In this document: one piece after another, positions 43,219-52,611 of the stretch
Layout: every line of letters starts with the position of its first letter
Position numbering within the stretch: the first letter of the stretch is position 1
Assembly: GCF_023712105.1 (NCBI RefSeq)
Contig: NZ_JAMLJI010000004.1
Coordinates: 124,001 to 188,000, forward strand
Length of the DNA stretch: 64,000 nucleotides
From: Larsenimonas suaedae
GTDB lineage: Bacteria > Pseudomonadota > Gammaproteobacteria > Pseudomonadales > Halomonadaceae
Direction: 5' to 3'
Position numbers and translations under genes: made by a program
Notes under the pieces: generated by a model
Database searches by the model: none
What the model saw: the letters and a program-made list of their open reading frames with translations, nothing else
Told to the model about the DNA's origin: nothing

Positions 43219-43725
43219 ATGATCAAACCGTTACTCACGCGCCTCGCGGCCGGACTTGCGCTGGTGGGCGGGCTACTGCTGCTCGGCGCCATTGCGCTTT
43301 CGCTGACCTCGATGGTCGGGCGCAGGCTCTGGGCTGCTCCCATCACCGGCGACATGGAGCTTTTGCAAATGACGATGGCGGTGGCGGTGGCCTGCTTTTT
43401 GCCGCTGTGTGAAATCAACGACCGCCACATTCGGGTGGATATCGTCGCAACGGTATTGCCGGCCGGCGTCAATCGCGCGCTGCTGGTGATCTCGCATTTG
43501 ATGCTGGCCTGCGTCAGTGCGCTGCTTTTGTGGCGTACGGCGCTGATGACGCAGGACAGTTTTCTTTTTAACGCGCAAAGCGTGCAGCTTGGCCTGCCCG
43601 AAGGGGCCTTTCAGGTTGCGATGCTGCCGGGGCTTACCCTGATGAGCGTGTGTGCGCTGTATCAGAGCGTGCATCACTTGATCCGCGAGGACGCGCCAGC
43701 GCTGATCGAGGAGGAGGGCCTTTAA
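43219..43725 (+). CDS. TRAP transporter small permease (DctQ family)
   Basis: A 168-residue membrane protein with four hydrophobic helices, as usual for DctQ (MIKPLLTRLAAGLALVGG, MELLQMTMAVAVACFLPL, RHIRVDIV motif after TM2). It supports the large permease in sodium-driven uptake. ATG 43219 follows GGGAG; an earlier ATG at 43195 lies in the duplicated leader. The stop overlaps the large-permease start (TAATG), showing translational coupling. Confidence 0.88.
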   Translation: MIKPLLTRLAAGLALVGGLLLLGAIALSLTSMVGRRLWAAPITGDMELLQMTMAVAVACFLPLCEINDRHIRVDIVATVLPAGVNRALLVISHLMLACVSALLLWRTALMTQDSFLFNAQSVQLGLPEGAFQVAMLPGLTLMSVCALYQSVHHLIREDAPALIEEEGL

Positions 43726-45038
43726 TGGAAGGACTGACGATGGGCGCGGTGGCGCTTGGCGTGATGCTGTTGCTGCTTGGCTGCCGCCTGCATGTGGGGG
43801 TAGGGATGCTGCTGGCCGGCGCCCTGTGTTATCTGCTGGTCTACGGCGATGTTCACGCGCTGCTCTATACCCTTAACAATCTGGTCTACGCGCGGTTCTC
43901 AAGCTATGACCTGGCAGTGATCCCGATTTTTGTGTTGATGGGTCAGTTCGCGATTCACGGTGGACTCTCGGCGACGCTCTTTCAGGCCAGTGCCAAGTGG
44001 ATCGGCCACTGGCGGGGCGGGCTTGCGATGTCGGCGGCCGGGGCCTGTGCGGGTTTCGGTGCCATCTGCGGCTCCTCGCTTGCCACCGCCACCACCATGA
44101 GTCAGGTGGCGCTGCCGGAGCTTGAGCGTCACCGCTACACCAAGCGGCTGGCCACCGGCACCATCGCCGCCGCAGGCACGCTTGGCATCCTGATTCCGCC
44201 ATCGGTGCCGCTGATCGTCTACGCCGTGCTGACCCACACCTCGATCGCGACGCTGTTCATGGCGGCGGTGCTGCCGGGGCTGGTGGCGGTGGTGGGCTAC
44301 TTCGCGGTGATTCGGCTGATGGCGGTGCGCTCGATGACGGATGTCGAGGCATCACCCCGCTACTCGTGGGCCGAGCGGCTGGCGAGTCTTCGGGACATCG
44401 CGCCGGTGCTGGTGATCTTCATCGTGGTGATCTTCGGGCTGTATGGCGGCTGGGCGAACCTGACCGAGGCGGCCTCGCTCGGGGCGGCGGCCTGTGGCGT
44501 TTATGCCCTGTGGCGCGGCATGCGCTGGGCCGGGCTTTACAAGAGCCTGGTGGGCACCGCAGAGGCGAGCGCGATGATCTATCTGGTGGTGATCGGGGCC
44601 GATCTCCTGAACAGTGGGCTGGCGCTCGGCCAACTGCCGGCGGCGCTGGCCGAGTGGGTGCTTGGCAGCGGCCTTGCCCCGCTTGCAGTGCTTTTGGTGA
44701 TTCTCGCGATCTATCTGGTGCTTGGCTGCATGATGGATTCGCTGTCGATGATTCTGCTGACCATTCCGATCTTCTTCCCGATCATCATGCAGCTCGATCT
44801 TTTCGGCCTGACCGGGCCGGAAAAGGCGATCTGGTTCGGAATCGTTGCGCTGATGGTGGTGGAAATCGGGCTGATTACGCCGCCAATGGGGATGAATCTG
44901 TTCATCGTGCAGAAGTACAGCCACAACACCTCACTTGGCACGGTCAGTCGCGGCATCGTGCCGTTTCTGGGCGCGGACATGGTGCGCATCGCGGTGGTGG
45001 TGTTCGTGCCGGCGCTCTCGCTGGTGTGGCTCGGTTAG
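43725..45038 (+). CDS. TRAP transporter large permease (DctM family)
   Basis: A 437-residue transporter with about 12 hydrophobic segments; DctM features include FVLMGQFAIHGG, GAICGSSLATATTMSQVALPE and the PPMGMNLFIVQ motif near the end. It moves the substrate with sodium across the inner membrane. The start at 43725 shares one base with the dctQ stop. Last gene of the TRAP operon; a terminator follows. Confidence 0.92.
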   Translation: MEGLTMGAVALGVMLLLLGCRLHVGVGMLLAGALCYLLVYGDVHALLYTLNNLVYARFSSYDLAVIPIFVLMGQFAIHGGLSATLFQASAKWIGHWRGGLAMSAAGACAGFGAICGSSLATATTMSQVALPELERHRYTKRLATGTIAAAGTLGILIPPSVPLIVYAVLTHTSIATLFMAAVLPGLVAVVGYFAVIRLMAVRSMTDVEASPRYSWAERLASLRDIAPVLVIFIVVIFGLYGGWANLTEAASLGAAACGVYALWRGMRWAGLYKSLVGTAEASAMIYLVVIGADLLNSGLALGQLPAALAEWVLGSGLAPLAVLLVILAIYLVLGCMMDSLSMILLTIPIFFPIIMQLDLFGLTGPEKAIWFGIVALMVVEIGLITPPMGMNLFIVQKYSHNTSLGTVSRGIVPFLGADMVRIAVVVFVPALSLVWLG

Positions 45039-45346
45039 CCGTTCAAGCGTCACCCCGAAACGACCGGCCTTCGCGCCGGTCGTTGTCGTTTGGATCGGTC
45101 TTTTGTTCAGGCCGGCGTGTGGATCGGCATTCGGGCCGGCCTTTCGGGCGAGGCGGCAGGGCCGGGCAGGTTTTCGTCAAGGGCAGACAAGAGCGGCGAG
45201 GGCCGGCTCGCTAGCCTGTGACGAGCGGCCTGTGTCACGGCATCAAGGCCCATTCAGGCGACATCGAACAATAAGCACCGACACAACGACTCACGCACCA
45301 ACACCACGACGCACGCACCAACACAACAATAAGGGACGACTGCCTC
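45039..45346. other. intergenic stretch between the TRAP operon and the porin
   Basis: 308 bases. It holds the TRAP terminator near 45057-45090 and, just before the porin, two copies of a 20-base segment containing ACGCACCAACAC (about 45291-45330). No gene seen. The long C/A-rich leader suggests an extended 5' untranslated region for the porin. Confidence 0.6.
45057..45090 (+). terminator. intrinsic terminator after the TRAP operon
   Basis: Stem CGACCGGC / GCCGGTCG with a short loop and a T-rich tail (TTGTCGTTT), 19 bases after the large-permease stop. Confidence 0.75.
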
Positions 45347-46690
45347 ATGACTACGACACGCTACCGCCCCGTGCTGCCGACGCTCGCCGCCAGCACGATC
45401 ATCACGCTGACGCTCTGTGGCAATGCCTCGGCGCTCGAGCTTTATGACAACGCAAAGACCAAGATCAACCTGAACGTCACCGGGGTGGCGGGGGCGTTTC
45501 ACAGTCAGAAAGGGTATGCCCAGTCGGAGACGGCCGAGGCGGGCGGCCGGGACTGGCAGGAAGGCTTCATCAAGTACGGCCTTGATGCCACCCATACGCT
45601 GTCCCCCACGGCGGGTTCGCTCTACGCCAATGTGGCCTGGACCTCGAGCGGCACATGGGGCCAGGGCGACGCGGCAGGATTCACGACCGGCGATGAGCGG
45701 CGAACGCATCTTGAGGACCTCGCCGTTGGCTGGAAATCCGGCGAGCTGATTCCAGCGCTTGGCACCGACGGGCTCGATGTGTCGGTGGGTCGTCAATACA
45801 TTCAGGTCGGCGACGGGTTCTTGATTTCAGGCGACTCGCTCAATTTCGGCGAGGGGGTGCTTGGCGGTGATCTGGACCGTGGCGGAGCCTACTATCTTGC
45901 CGCGCGGCAGTCCTTTGAGAAGACCGCCGTGGTGAGACTCGGCGGCGATACGGGCTGGCGGGGCGATCTGATGTGGCTCAAATCCGGTAACCGGGCGCAG
46001 GCCAAACCCGAGATGGCGGTGGGCACGCTCGAGCACGTGACCGATGACGCAACGCTCGGGGCGACCTACATCAAGGTGCTCGATACCGACCGCGATTTCG
46101 CGTTTCTCTACCCGGACCGGGAAGACACCAGGGTCTATAGCGTCTACGGCCACGGCAATGCCGGGGTCGAGAACCTGTTTTTGGCCGGTCAGTTCGCCTG
46201 GCAGGAAAAAGGCAACGGTGCCGATGAAAACGCCTGGTACGCGGAAGCCGGCTGGACGTTCAGTGATCTGGCCTGGTCGCCCTACGTGAGCTACCGCTTC
46301 AGCCGGTTCTCCGACGGCTATGACCCGCTGTTCTACGGCAACGGCCGTGCGCTCGGCACCTGGTTCCAGGGCGAGGTGGCGGCGAACTACGCAGGCCCCT
46401 TCGCCACCAACGCCCGCATTCATCAGGTCACGTTGTCACTCACGCCTGCCGATAATCTAGGTCTTGGCTTGCTGGCGTACCGCTTCGATACCCTCGATAC
46501 CAATCAGGGGCCGAACCTTGATGGTAACGAGATCGACCTCTATGGCACCTGGACGATCAACGACCATTGGTGGGTGATGCCGCTCGTTGGCCGTTACGAC
46601 CCGGACTCCCCCGCCTCACGCGGCGGGTCACAGCTTGGCGGCAGTGGCTCGAACTACTACACCCAGCTGTTGGTCGGGTTTAATTTCTGA
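45347..46690 (+). CDS. outer membrane porin (alginate-export/OprD-like beta-barrel)
   Basis: A 447-residue protein with a signal peptide (ASTIITLTLCGNASA-LEL) and alternating beta-strand sequence ending in Phe (VGFNF), as needed for Bam-dependent insertion. Motifs GRQYIQVGDGFLISGD and DLYGTWTINDHWWVMPLVGRY resemble alginate-export-type porins often linked to aromatic or sugar-acid uptake. It probably lets aromatic acids into the periplasm for the TRAP receptor encoded upstream. AAGGG precedes ATG 45347. Confidence 0.83.
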   Translation: MTTTRYRPVLPTLAASTIITLTLCGNASALELYDNAKTKINLNVTGVAGAFHSQKGYAQSETAEAGGRDWQEGFIKYGLDATHTLSPTAGSLYANVAWTSSGTWGQGDAAGFTTGDERRTHLEDLAVGWKSGELIPALGTDGLDVSVGRQYIQVGDGFLISGDSLNFGEGVLGGDLDRGGAYYLAARQSFEKTAVVRLGGDTGWRGDLMWLKSGNRAQAKPEMAVGTLEHVTDDATLGATYIKVLDTDRDFAFLYPDREDTRVYSVYGHGNAGVENLFLAGQFAWQEKGNGADENAWYAEAGWTFSDLAWSPYVSYRFSRFSDGYDPLFYGNGRALGTWFQGEVAANYAGPFATNARIHQVTLSLTPADNLGLGLLAYRFDTLDTNQGPNLDGNEIDLYGTWTINDHWWVMPLVGRYDPDSPASRGGSQLGGSGSNYYTQLLVGFNF

Positions 46691-46920
46691 TCGGGCAAGG
46701 CACGCGCCCTAAGGGACAAACCTCGGCAGACAGCGTCATGCACCCGGCAGCCACTGGCAAGTCGTCGGGTGCGTGGCGCATTAGCCTAACGATATACAGC
46801 TCTTTTCAACACAGAACCGCTGTTTGACGTCGAGTTTCTCACGCGTTGCTGGTGGCACCCGGTACTGGGTGGCCCTTGAATGGCGCACCGCTCGATGCTC
46901 AATCGCGCAGGAGATCGCTC

Positions 46921-48405
46921 ATGAGTCAGGACACTGCATCACAGGCCGTACAGGACTTCTTAACGCGGGCGACGGGCTCGTTCATCGATGGCGCCTTTTT
47001 GAGTGAAGGCAACGCCCGCGATGTGCTGGACCCCTCGACCGGCAAGCCGCTGACCCAGGTGGCCGAAGGCGACGCCGCGCTTGCAGACCGCGCAGTTGCC
47101 TTGACCAAGGAAAGCTTCGAGGACGGCCGCTGGAGCAGCATGACCCCGGCGGCGCGTGAGCGCATTCTGCTGCGTTTTGCCGATCTTCTGGAGGCGAACG
47201 CCGACGAACTCGCCCAGATCGAAACCCTCAACCAGGGCAAGTCGATCAACATCGCCCGTGGCGTCGATGTCGGCTTCTCGATCGATTTCATCCGCTACAT
47301 GGCCGGGTGGACCACCAAGCTCGAGGGCAGCACCCGCGAAGTGTCCATCGGCATGCCGGAAGGCGCGAAGTTCAACGTTTATACCCTGCGTCAGCCCATT
47401 GGCGTCGTGGCGGCCATCGTTCCGTGGAACTTCCCGATGATGATTGCGCTCTGGAAGCTGGTGCCGGCACTGGCGGCAGGCTGCACGGTCGTGCTCAAGC
47501 CCGCCTCCGAGACGCCCTTGAGCGTTCTGCGCCTGGCTGAACTCGCAATCGAGGCCGGTGTGCCGAAGGGCGTGTTCAACGTGGTGCTGGGTTCCGGGTC
47601 AACGGTCGGCACGCGTCTGTCCGAGCATCCGGACGTCAAGAAGGTCACGTTCACCGGCAGCACCGAAATCGGCAAGCAGATCGGTCATGCGGCGGTCGAG
47701 CACATGGCGCACTTCTCGCTGGAACTGGGTGGCAAGAACCCGATGCTGGTGCTTGAAGACGCCGACGTCGAAAAGGCGGTCAACGGTGCGCTGATGGGCG
47801 GGCTGATCAATCAGGGGCAGGTCTGTGCGGCCGCGTCGCGCTTTTATGTGCATCGAAGCATTCATGACGCCTTCTGCGAGCAGCTCGCCAAGGCCGTCGA
47901 TTCCATGCACGCAGGCCCCGGCATCGATCCCGACGCGCAGGTCAATCCGCTGGTGTCCAAGCGTCAGCAGGACAGCGTTCAGGGCTACATCGACCGCGCG
48001 CGCGATCAGGGCGCCAAGGTGCATGTCGGCAACAAGGTACCAACTGAGGGCTTCTACGTGTCGCCCACCGTGGTCAGTGGTGCGACCCATGACATGGAAA
48101 TCGCGCGGGAAGAGGTGTTTGGCCCGGTGTTGACCGTGATTGCCTTCGACGACGAGGAAGACGCGCTTAAAATGGTCAATGACAGCGACCTGGGCCTGGC
48201 TGCGAGCCTCTGGACCGAGAGCCTATCCAAGGCGATGGCGATGACACCACGCATCGAGGCCGGCACCGTCTGGGTCAACACCCACGTGACGCTTGACCCG
48301 GCCATGCCGTTTGGCGGCCTCAAGATGTCGGGCATTGGCAAGGAATTCGGCCCGGAAGCGGTCAACGCCTACACCGAACTCAAATCAATCTGCATCGCGT
48401 ACTGA
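46921..48405 (+). CDS. feaB: phenylacetaldehyde dehydrogenase (FeaB-like)
   Basis: A 494-residue NAD-dependent aldehyde dehydrogenase resembling E. coli FeaB, notably NQGQVCAAASRFYVH around the catalytic Cys; also VPWNFPMMIALWKL, FTGSTEIGKQIG, LELGGKNPMLVLED and PFGGLKMSGIGKEFG. It should oxidise phenyl-, 4-hydroxyphenyl- or 3,4-dihydroxyphenylacetaldehyde from amine oxidation to the matching acid. AGGAG nine bases before ATG 46921 sets the start. A FeaR-like regulator follows convergently and an amine-oxidase operon lies 2.3 kb beyond. Confidence 0.88.
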   Translation: MSQDTASQAVQDFLTRATGSFIDGAFLSEGNARDVLDPSTGKPLTQVAEGDAALADRAVALTKESFEDGRWSSMTPAARERILLRFADLLEANADELAQIETLNQGKSINIARGVDVGFSIDFIRYMAGWTTKLEGSTREVSIGMPEGAKFNVYTLRQPIGVVAAIVPWNFPMMIALWKLVPALAAGCTVVLKPASETPLSVLRLAELAIEAGVPKGVFNVVLGSGSTVGTRLSEHPDVKKVTFTGSTEIGKQIGHAAVEHMAHFSLELGGKNPMLVLEDADVEKAVNGALMGGLINQGQVCAAASRFYVHRSIHDAFCEQLAKAVDSMHAGPGIDPDAQVNPLVSKRQQDSVQGYIDRARDQGAKVHVGNKVPTEGFYVSPTVVSGATHDMEIAREEVFGPVLTVIAFDDEEDALKMVNDSDLGLAASLWTESLSKAMAMTPRIEAGTVWVNTHVTLDPAMPFGGLKMSGIGKEFGPEAVNAYTELKSICIAY

Positions 48406-48581
48406 CCATGTCTCGAGCCGGCCCCGATCGTTTGTTCGGGTGCCGGCCCGAACCCGGCTTGAACCCGACTCGAATATAGGTGGCGGCTCAGGTCGCGACC
48501 TCATGTAGCGCAGGTTATGCACTTTGCTGGTGCAGCACCTCGATGCCTCTCGTCTTTCTCGTCTCGCCGCCCGTCTCTTTA

Positions 48582-48625
48582 CTCAGGTCAGCGTCATCTC
48601 TTGGCTCAGGTCAGCGTCATCTCTT
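48582..48625. repeat. 21-base direct repeat between feaB and feaR
   Basis: CTCAGGTCAGCGTCATCTCTT at 48582-48602 and again at 48605-48625 (written here as one unit of 21; period 23). Lies in the convergent gap after both genes; function unknown. Confidence 0.8.
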
Positions 48626-48646
48626 CGATCAGGCCGCGCTTTGGTC

Positions 48647-49585
48647 TCAGGCCGCGTATTCCAGACGTGCCCGGCGGTATTCCCGCGGTGAACTTTGGAA
48701 CTCGCGCTTGAAGGAGCGGCTGAAGTGCGCTGAATCGGTGAAGCCCCATTTATAGGCGATCTGGGTGATCGAGCGCTTGACCAGAATCGGGCTTGCCAGT
48801 TCCTCGGCGCAGCGCGCCAACCGGCGGCGCTGAACGTAGCGGCATACGGTTTCACCGTGCTGTTCGAACAGACGGTAGAGCTGGCGTACCGACATGTGAA
48901 AGGCCGCGGCCAGACGCTCCGGGCCGAGGTCGTCTTCATGCAGGTGCTGATCGATGAACTGCTGCACGCAGATGAACAGCGTGCCATCGGCCGGTTCCAT
49001 GAAGGATGGGGTAAGCGCCTGATGCTGGTGGATGGCCGGCAACAGCGCGACCAGCGACTCCGAGACGCCGCGTTCACGCGCCTCGGTCGCGGCCAGCGGC
49101 TCGGTGATCATCCGATTGACCACCAGCTGCAGGATCTGACTGCTGGCGCAGTCTGCGGTGATCTTCATGAACGGAATCTTGGTATCGCCGAAGCGCTTGG
49201 CGACCGCACTGCGACATAGATGCAGTGAATCGTGCTCGATCAGGCCGTGGGGGATGATGTCGCAGGCCTCGACCGAATCCATCAGCGCCATTTCGCCGGG
49301 GCGCAATGTGATGGCGACGTCGTTTTGAATCAGGGTGGCGTGCCCCTGTTTTTGCACCACCAGGAAACAGAAACGGTCCTCATCGCGGTGTTGCGGGCGA
49401 CGATTGGTAATCTTTTCTGCGTTCGTGACGATGTTTGCAATATCGATTCCGCCATTGGAGCGGCTTGAAACACTGCCCTGAAAGCTTCGGCGGTCTCTGG
49501 GTTTGGAATCGAAATTGCCACATGTTTGCCTTACGGCGCCAAGCCAGGCATCGAACGACAGCGAGGTTGCATTCGTGGTTAGCAT
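48647..49585 (-). CDS. feaR: FeaR-like AraC-family activator
   Basis: A 312-residue regulator. The N-terminus (FDAWLGAVRQTCGNF) matches FeaR, the E. coli activator of tynA and feaB in tyramine/phenylethylamine use; the C-terminus has the AraC motif pair (LAAAFHMSVRQLYRLFEQHG, IAYKWGFTDSAHFSRSFKREF). It probably activates the feaB-like gene and the amine-oxidase operon when an aromatic aldehyde or amine is present. It converges with feaB; the palindrome at 49601-49614 is 16 bases upstream of its start, so it may be under the same control as the hpa genes. Confidence 0.9.
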   Translation of the reverse strand: MLTTNATSLSFDAWLGAVRQTCGNFDSKPRDRRSFQGSVSSRSNGGIDIANIVTNAEKITNRRPQHRDEDRFCFLVVQKQGHATLIQNDVAITLRPGEMALMDSVEACDIIPHGLIEHDSLHLCRSAVAKRFGDTKIPFMKITADCASSQILQLVVNRMITEPLAATEARERGVSESLVALLPAIHQHQALTPSFMEPADGTLFICVQQFIDQHLHEDDLGPERLAAAFHMSVRQLYRLFEQHGETVCRYVQRRRLARCAEELASPILVKRSITQIAYKWGFTDSAHFSRSFKREFQSSPREYRRARLEYAA

Positions 49586-49600
49586 TGGGTCACCATATTC

Positions 49601-49614
49601 ATTAACATTTTAAT
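49601..49614. promoter_or_regulatory. pathway palindrome E (feaR)
   Basis: ATTAA-CATT-TTAAT, extending to CATTAA / TTAATG as in palindrome D. Immediately upstream of the feaR start. Confidence 0.6.
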
Positions 49615-49754
49615 GGTTCAATCGACTCTAAAGAAAAAAACGAACCGACACCACCATCCATTGGTCAAGCACACCCTTGGTCGAATGGAGGGGGGGTAGC
49701 AATAATGCAAACTTCATGCCATGACCACGAGCGATGCGCCCGAAGGAGTCATTC

Positions 49755-50684
49755 ATGACCATTACACTGCATCACTGCCTTGATGCCACCGAGCATGCCC
49801 AGCGTCTGGACGGCTGGCAGCAGGAATCCAGCCAGATCGAGGCCGGCTGTTTTTCCGGCGAGATCGTGGATGTTGTCAGCCGCGAGGTGCGTCTTTTCCG
49901 GGAAAGCGCCAATCTGGAGCTGTCTCAGCGCATGCATTTTCCCGAGTCGCAGTGGCACCTGGTCACGCCGATACGCTGGTCCAACAGTGACCTGTACAGC
50001 AGCGACGCGGTGACCGTGTTGCCAAGCTGTGACCAGTTCTGGAGTGTGGCGCCATCGAACTACGACCTGTTGGTGGCCTCCATCGACCGAAGCCGACACC
50101 CCTGGCTTGGCCGCGATGAGCATCGCTTGCGCCGGCTCGAGGTGCCGAAGGAGCTTTTGAATCAGGTGCGCGGGCAGTGGCAGGGCATGACCGATTACCT
50201 GCGCCAGCGCCCCGCCCACGAGCTGATGACGCCGACGCTTCAGCAGTCGCTGATGCGCCAGCTCGAGGACAGCATCGAGCTACTGTTGAGTGAGTGTGTG
50301 CTGGCCTTTGAGCCGGACGTCAGCAACTATCGCACCCGGCGCTACATTGTCGACCGCTGCCAGGCGTTGCTGCGCAGCCAGCCCGAAGACCCACCGTCCC
50401 TGATGGCGCTGTGTGACCAGCTGAAGATTTCACGCCGGACGCTTCAATACAGTTTTCAGGCTGAAGTGGGGCAGTCACCGGTCAACTACCTGCGGGCGCT
50501 GCGGCTCAACGCGGTGCGCCGAAACCTGCTTCAAGACCCGACCCAGCGCCTGGCCGACGCCGCCGCCGGCCAGGGTTTTTTTCATCAGAGCTACTTCTGT
50601 CGCGAATACCGGCGCCTGTTTCAGGAGCTGCCTTCGGCCACCCGCGACCGGGCGCTCGAAGCGGCCCGACCGAGCGTGGCCTAG
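49755..50684 (+). CDS. AraC-family regulator, EutR-like
   Basis: A 309-residue AraC protein with a double helix-turn-helix (about 215-300; LMALCDQLKISRRTLQYSFQ, AAAGQGFFHQSYFCREYRRLF). It is a distant paralogue of the regulator at 21472, sharing the SRR-LQY-FQ--VG-SP--Y-R--RLNA pattern. AAGGAG lies eight bases before ATG 49755; the frame is open back to 49734. It is divergent from feaR and converges with the amine-oxidase operon, a candidate controller of either. Effector unknown. Confidence 0.85.
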   Translation: MTITLHHCLDATEHAQRLDGWQQESSQIEAGCFSGEIVDVVSREVRLFRESANLELSQRMHFPESQWHLVTPIRWSNSDLYSSDAVTVLPSCDQFWSVAPSNYDLLVASIDRSRHPWLGRDEHRLRRLEVPKELLNQVRGQWQGMTDYLRQRPAHELMTPTLQQSLMRQLEDSIELLLSECVLAFEPDVSNYRTRRYIVDRCQALLRSQPEDPPSLMALCDQLKISRRTLQYSFQAEVGQSPVNYLRALRLNAVRRNLLQDPTQRLADAAAGQGFFHQSYFCREYRRLFQELPSATRDRALEAARPSVA

Positions 50685-50722
50685 CGGTCTGCAAGTGTAC
50701 GGTCGAGCTGGAACCGGCCGGC

Positions 50723-52012
50723 CTAGAAGCGGCCGAACCGGTAGGGGCGCGGATCGATGAGCGGCTCGCTGTTCATGACCAGATCCGCCGCAAGCTGACC
50801 GGCGGCCGGCGAGGTTCCGAACCCGTGGCCGGAGAAGCCGGTGGCAAGCGTCAGCCCCGGAACGCCGGGCACGGCATCGATGACCGGGTTTGAATCCGGC
50901 GTAATGTCGATCATCCCCGCCCAGGACTCTTCCACGCTCATGTTCTCGAATGCAGGCCAGGCCGCGGACAGGTTGCGATACGCCTCATCATTGAGCTTTT
51001 GGTTGATCGGCGGGTCGATGGTGCGCACCTGTTCGAACGGCGATTTGCCGTTTTTCCAGCGCCGCGGCATCGTCAGATCCCGCCAGAAATGCTTGCCCAT
51101 CGAGATCTGCATCAGCCCCCACTGCGCGCGCAGTGCGCTCAGATACTTCGAGCCGACCAGCAGGTGATCGAGTGTGAGCGGGGCGTCCAGCGCGCCGCGC
51201 TGGGTCACGATAAACCCGCCATCCTTGTGTTTTCTGAACGAGAAGTCCGGCCCGCCGACGGCGGCGTCAGTGGGGCCGTTCATGGCGGTGGTACGAACCA
51301 CCGACAGAATCAGAGGCAGCGTCGGCAGCGAAATACCGATGTTGCCCAGAAACCGTCGGGAGCCCATGCCGCCGGCCAGCAGAACCTGATCGCAGCGAAT
51401 CTCGCCGCGCTCGGTCACAACGCCACTGACCTTGCCGCCGGCGCGGGTGAGGTTGCGCACCGCGCAGTGCTCGACAATTACCGCACCGCGCTTGATGGCG
51501 GCGCGGGCGATGGCGCTGGAGGCAAGCGTCGGCTCGGCGCAGCCGTCGGACGGCGTGAAAATGGCCCCGGCCCAGTCGCCGCGACCGCCCGGCACCTGCG
51601 CATCGACCTCGCGTGCGCTCAGAATTTTCGAATCAAGCGACAGGCTCGAGACCGACTTGAGCCAGGCTTCGTGCACGGCGAGCTGATCCGGCGTGCGCGA
51701 GAGAAACATGATGCCGGACTGGCGATAGCCGACATCGCCTCCGGTACGCTCATTCATCGTGGCCCACAGCCGGTCGGAGGCCAGCGCCAGTGGCACATCC
51801 TCCTTGTGCCGGCTGGTCTTTCGAATCCAGCCCAGGTTGCGGGAAGACTGTTCGCCGGCGATGCGGCCCTTTTCCAGAACCGTGACGGAGACGCCGCGCT
51901 CGGCGAGCGTCAGGGCGGCGGTCAGGCCGATGATGCCGCCCCCGATGATGACCACGGTGGTCGATTCGGGAAAATCAGTGGAAGTCTCGACGGGTGCGAT
52001 TTTCGGTGCCAT
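50723..52012 (-). CDS. FAD-dependent amine/D-amino acid oxidase family protein
   Basis: A 429-residue flavoprotein of the DAO family: Rossmann FAD motif VVIIGGGIIGLTAALTLAERG (in parts) near residue 20, SSRNLGWIRK, and the C-terminal FAD-contact GFSGHGFGTSPAAG. It should oxidise a primary or secondary amine to an imine/aldehyde. It is third in an operon behind an ornithine-cyclodeaminase-like gene and ridA; the same trio appears in tyramine/dopamine oxidation clusters such as tyn of Pseudomonas putida U, which makes it the likely tyramine-oxidising subunit. Confidence 0.85.
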   Translation of the reverse strand: MAPKIAPVETSTDFPESTTVVIIGGGIIGLTAALTLAERGVSVTVLEKGRIAGEQSSRNLGWIRKTSRHKEDVPLALASDRLWATMNERTGGDVGYRQSGIMFLSRTPDQLAVHEAWLKSVSSLSLDSKILSAREVDAQVPGGRGDWAGAIFTPSDGCAEPTLASSAIARAAIKRGAVIVEHCAVRNLTRAGGKVSGVVTERGEIRCDQVLLAGGMGSRRFLGNIGISLPTLPLILSVVRTTAMNGPTDAAVGGPDFSFRKHKDGGFIVTQRGALDAPLTLDHLLVGSKYLSALRAQWGLMQISMGKHFWRDLTMPRRWKNGKSPFEQVRTIDPPINQKLNDEAYRNLSAAWPAFENMSVEESWAGMIDITPDSNPVIDAVPGVPGLTLATGFSGHGFGTSPAAGQLAADLVMNSEPLIDPRPYRFGRF

Positions 52013-52105
52013 GAACGCGTCCTGATCGGTCGGTGACCCAACGCAGTACGACCGGACAGGCCGGTCGTACTGCGTTGACTCGAAGTTAAGGGGGCAAACG
52101 CTGCC

Positions 52106-52531
52106 TCACTGAGCGGAGGTGTCGATCCGGGTGGTTTCGGCGCGGCCGGCGCCACGGTACGCGGTCACTTCCAGCTCGACCTTGTAGACCTCAGAGCCGA
52201 GCGGCGGGCAGGTCACGGTGATGACCGGGTCAACGCCGCGCATGGTTTCGCCGAACAGCGTCATGACGGTTTCGGTGTCGGCCGGGTTCTGAATGAATAT
52301 TTTCGCGGACACCACATCGGCAAGGTTACTGTCGACGGCGGCAAGGCCGCGCTCGATGTTGGCAAACACCTGCTTCAACTGCTCGCTGACGTCGTCGGGA
52401 ATTTCCTTGGTGTCCGGGTTGCGCCCGGCGGTATTGGATACAAGGATCCAGTTATCTACAGCCACCACGCGAGAATAGCTGGCGTGGTCTTCGAATTTGG
52501 AACCGGTCTTGACCTTGGTAATCGTCGTCAT
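52106..52531 (-). CDS. RidA/YjgF family protein
   Basis: A 141-residue RidA-fold protein (trimeric enamine/imine deaminase family): VSNTAGRNP, EQLKQVFANIERGLA, DVVSAKIFIQNP, VTCPPLG. RidA-type proteins hydrolyse reactive imines; next to an amine oxidase it probably speeds release of aldehyde and ammonia. The position of the conserved catalytic Arg (usually near the C-terminus) is filled in TCPPLGSEVYKVELEVTA without the typical R, so catalysis is uncertain. ATG 52531 is chosen; the frame continues to 52636 over the end of the upstream gene. Confidence 0.85.
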   Translation of the reverse strand: MTTITKVKTGSKFEDHASYSRVVAVDNWILVSNTAGRNPDTKEIPDDVSEQLKQVFANIERGLAAVDSNLADVVSAKIFIQNPADTETVMTLFGETMRGVDPVITVTCPPLGSEVYKVELEVTAYRGAGRAETTRIDTSAQ

Positions 52532-52611
52532 TGGACTGCGCTCGTTTTGATATCGATGAAGGGGCGGGCACCGGCGCACGGCGCGGTGCCCGCAGGTTGG
52601 GCGAGCGGCGC

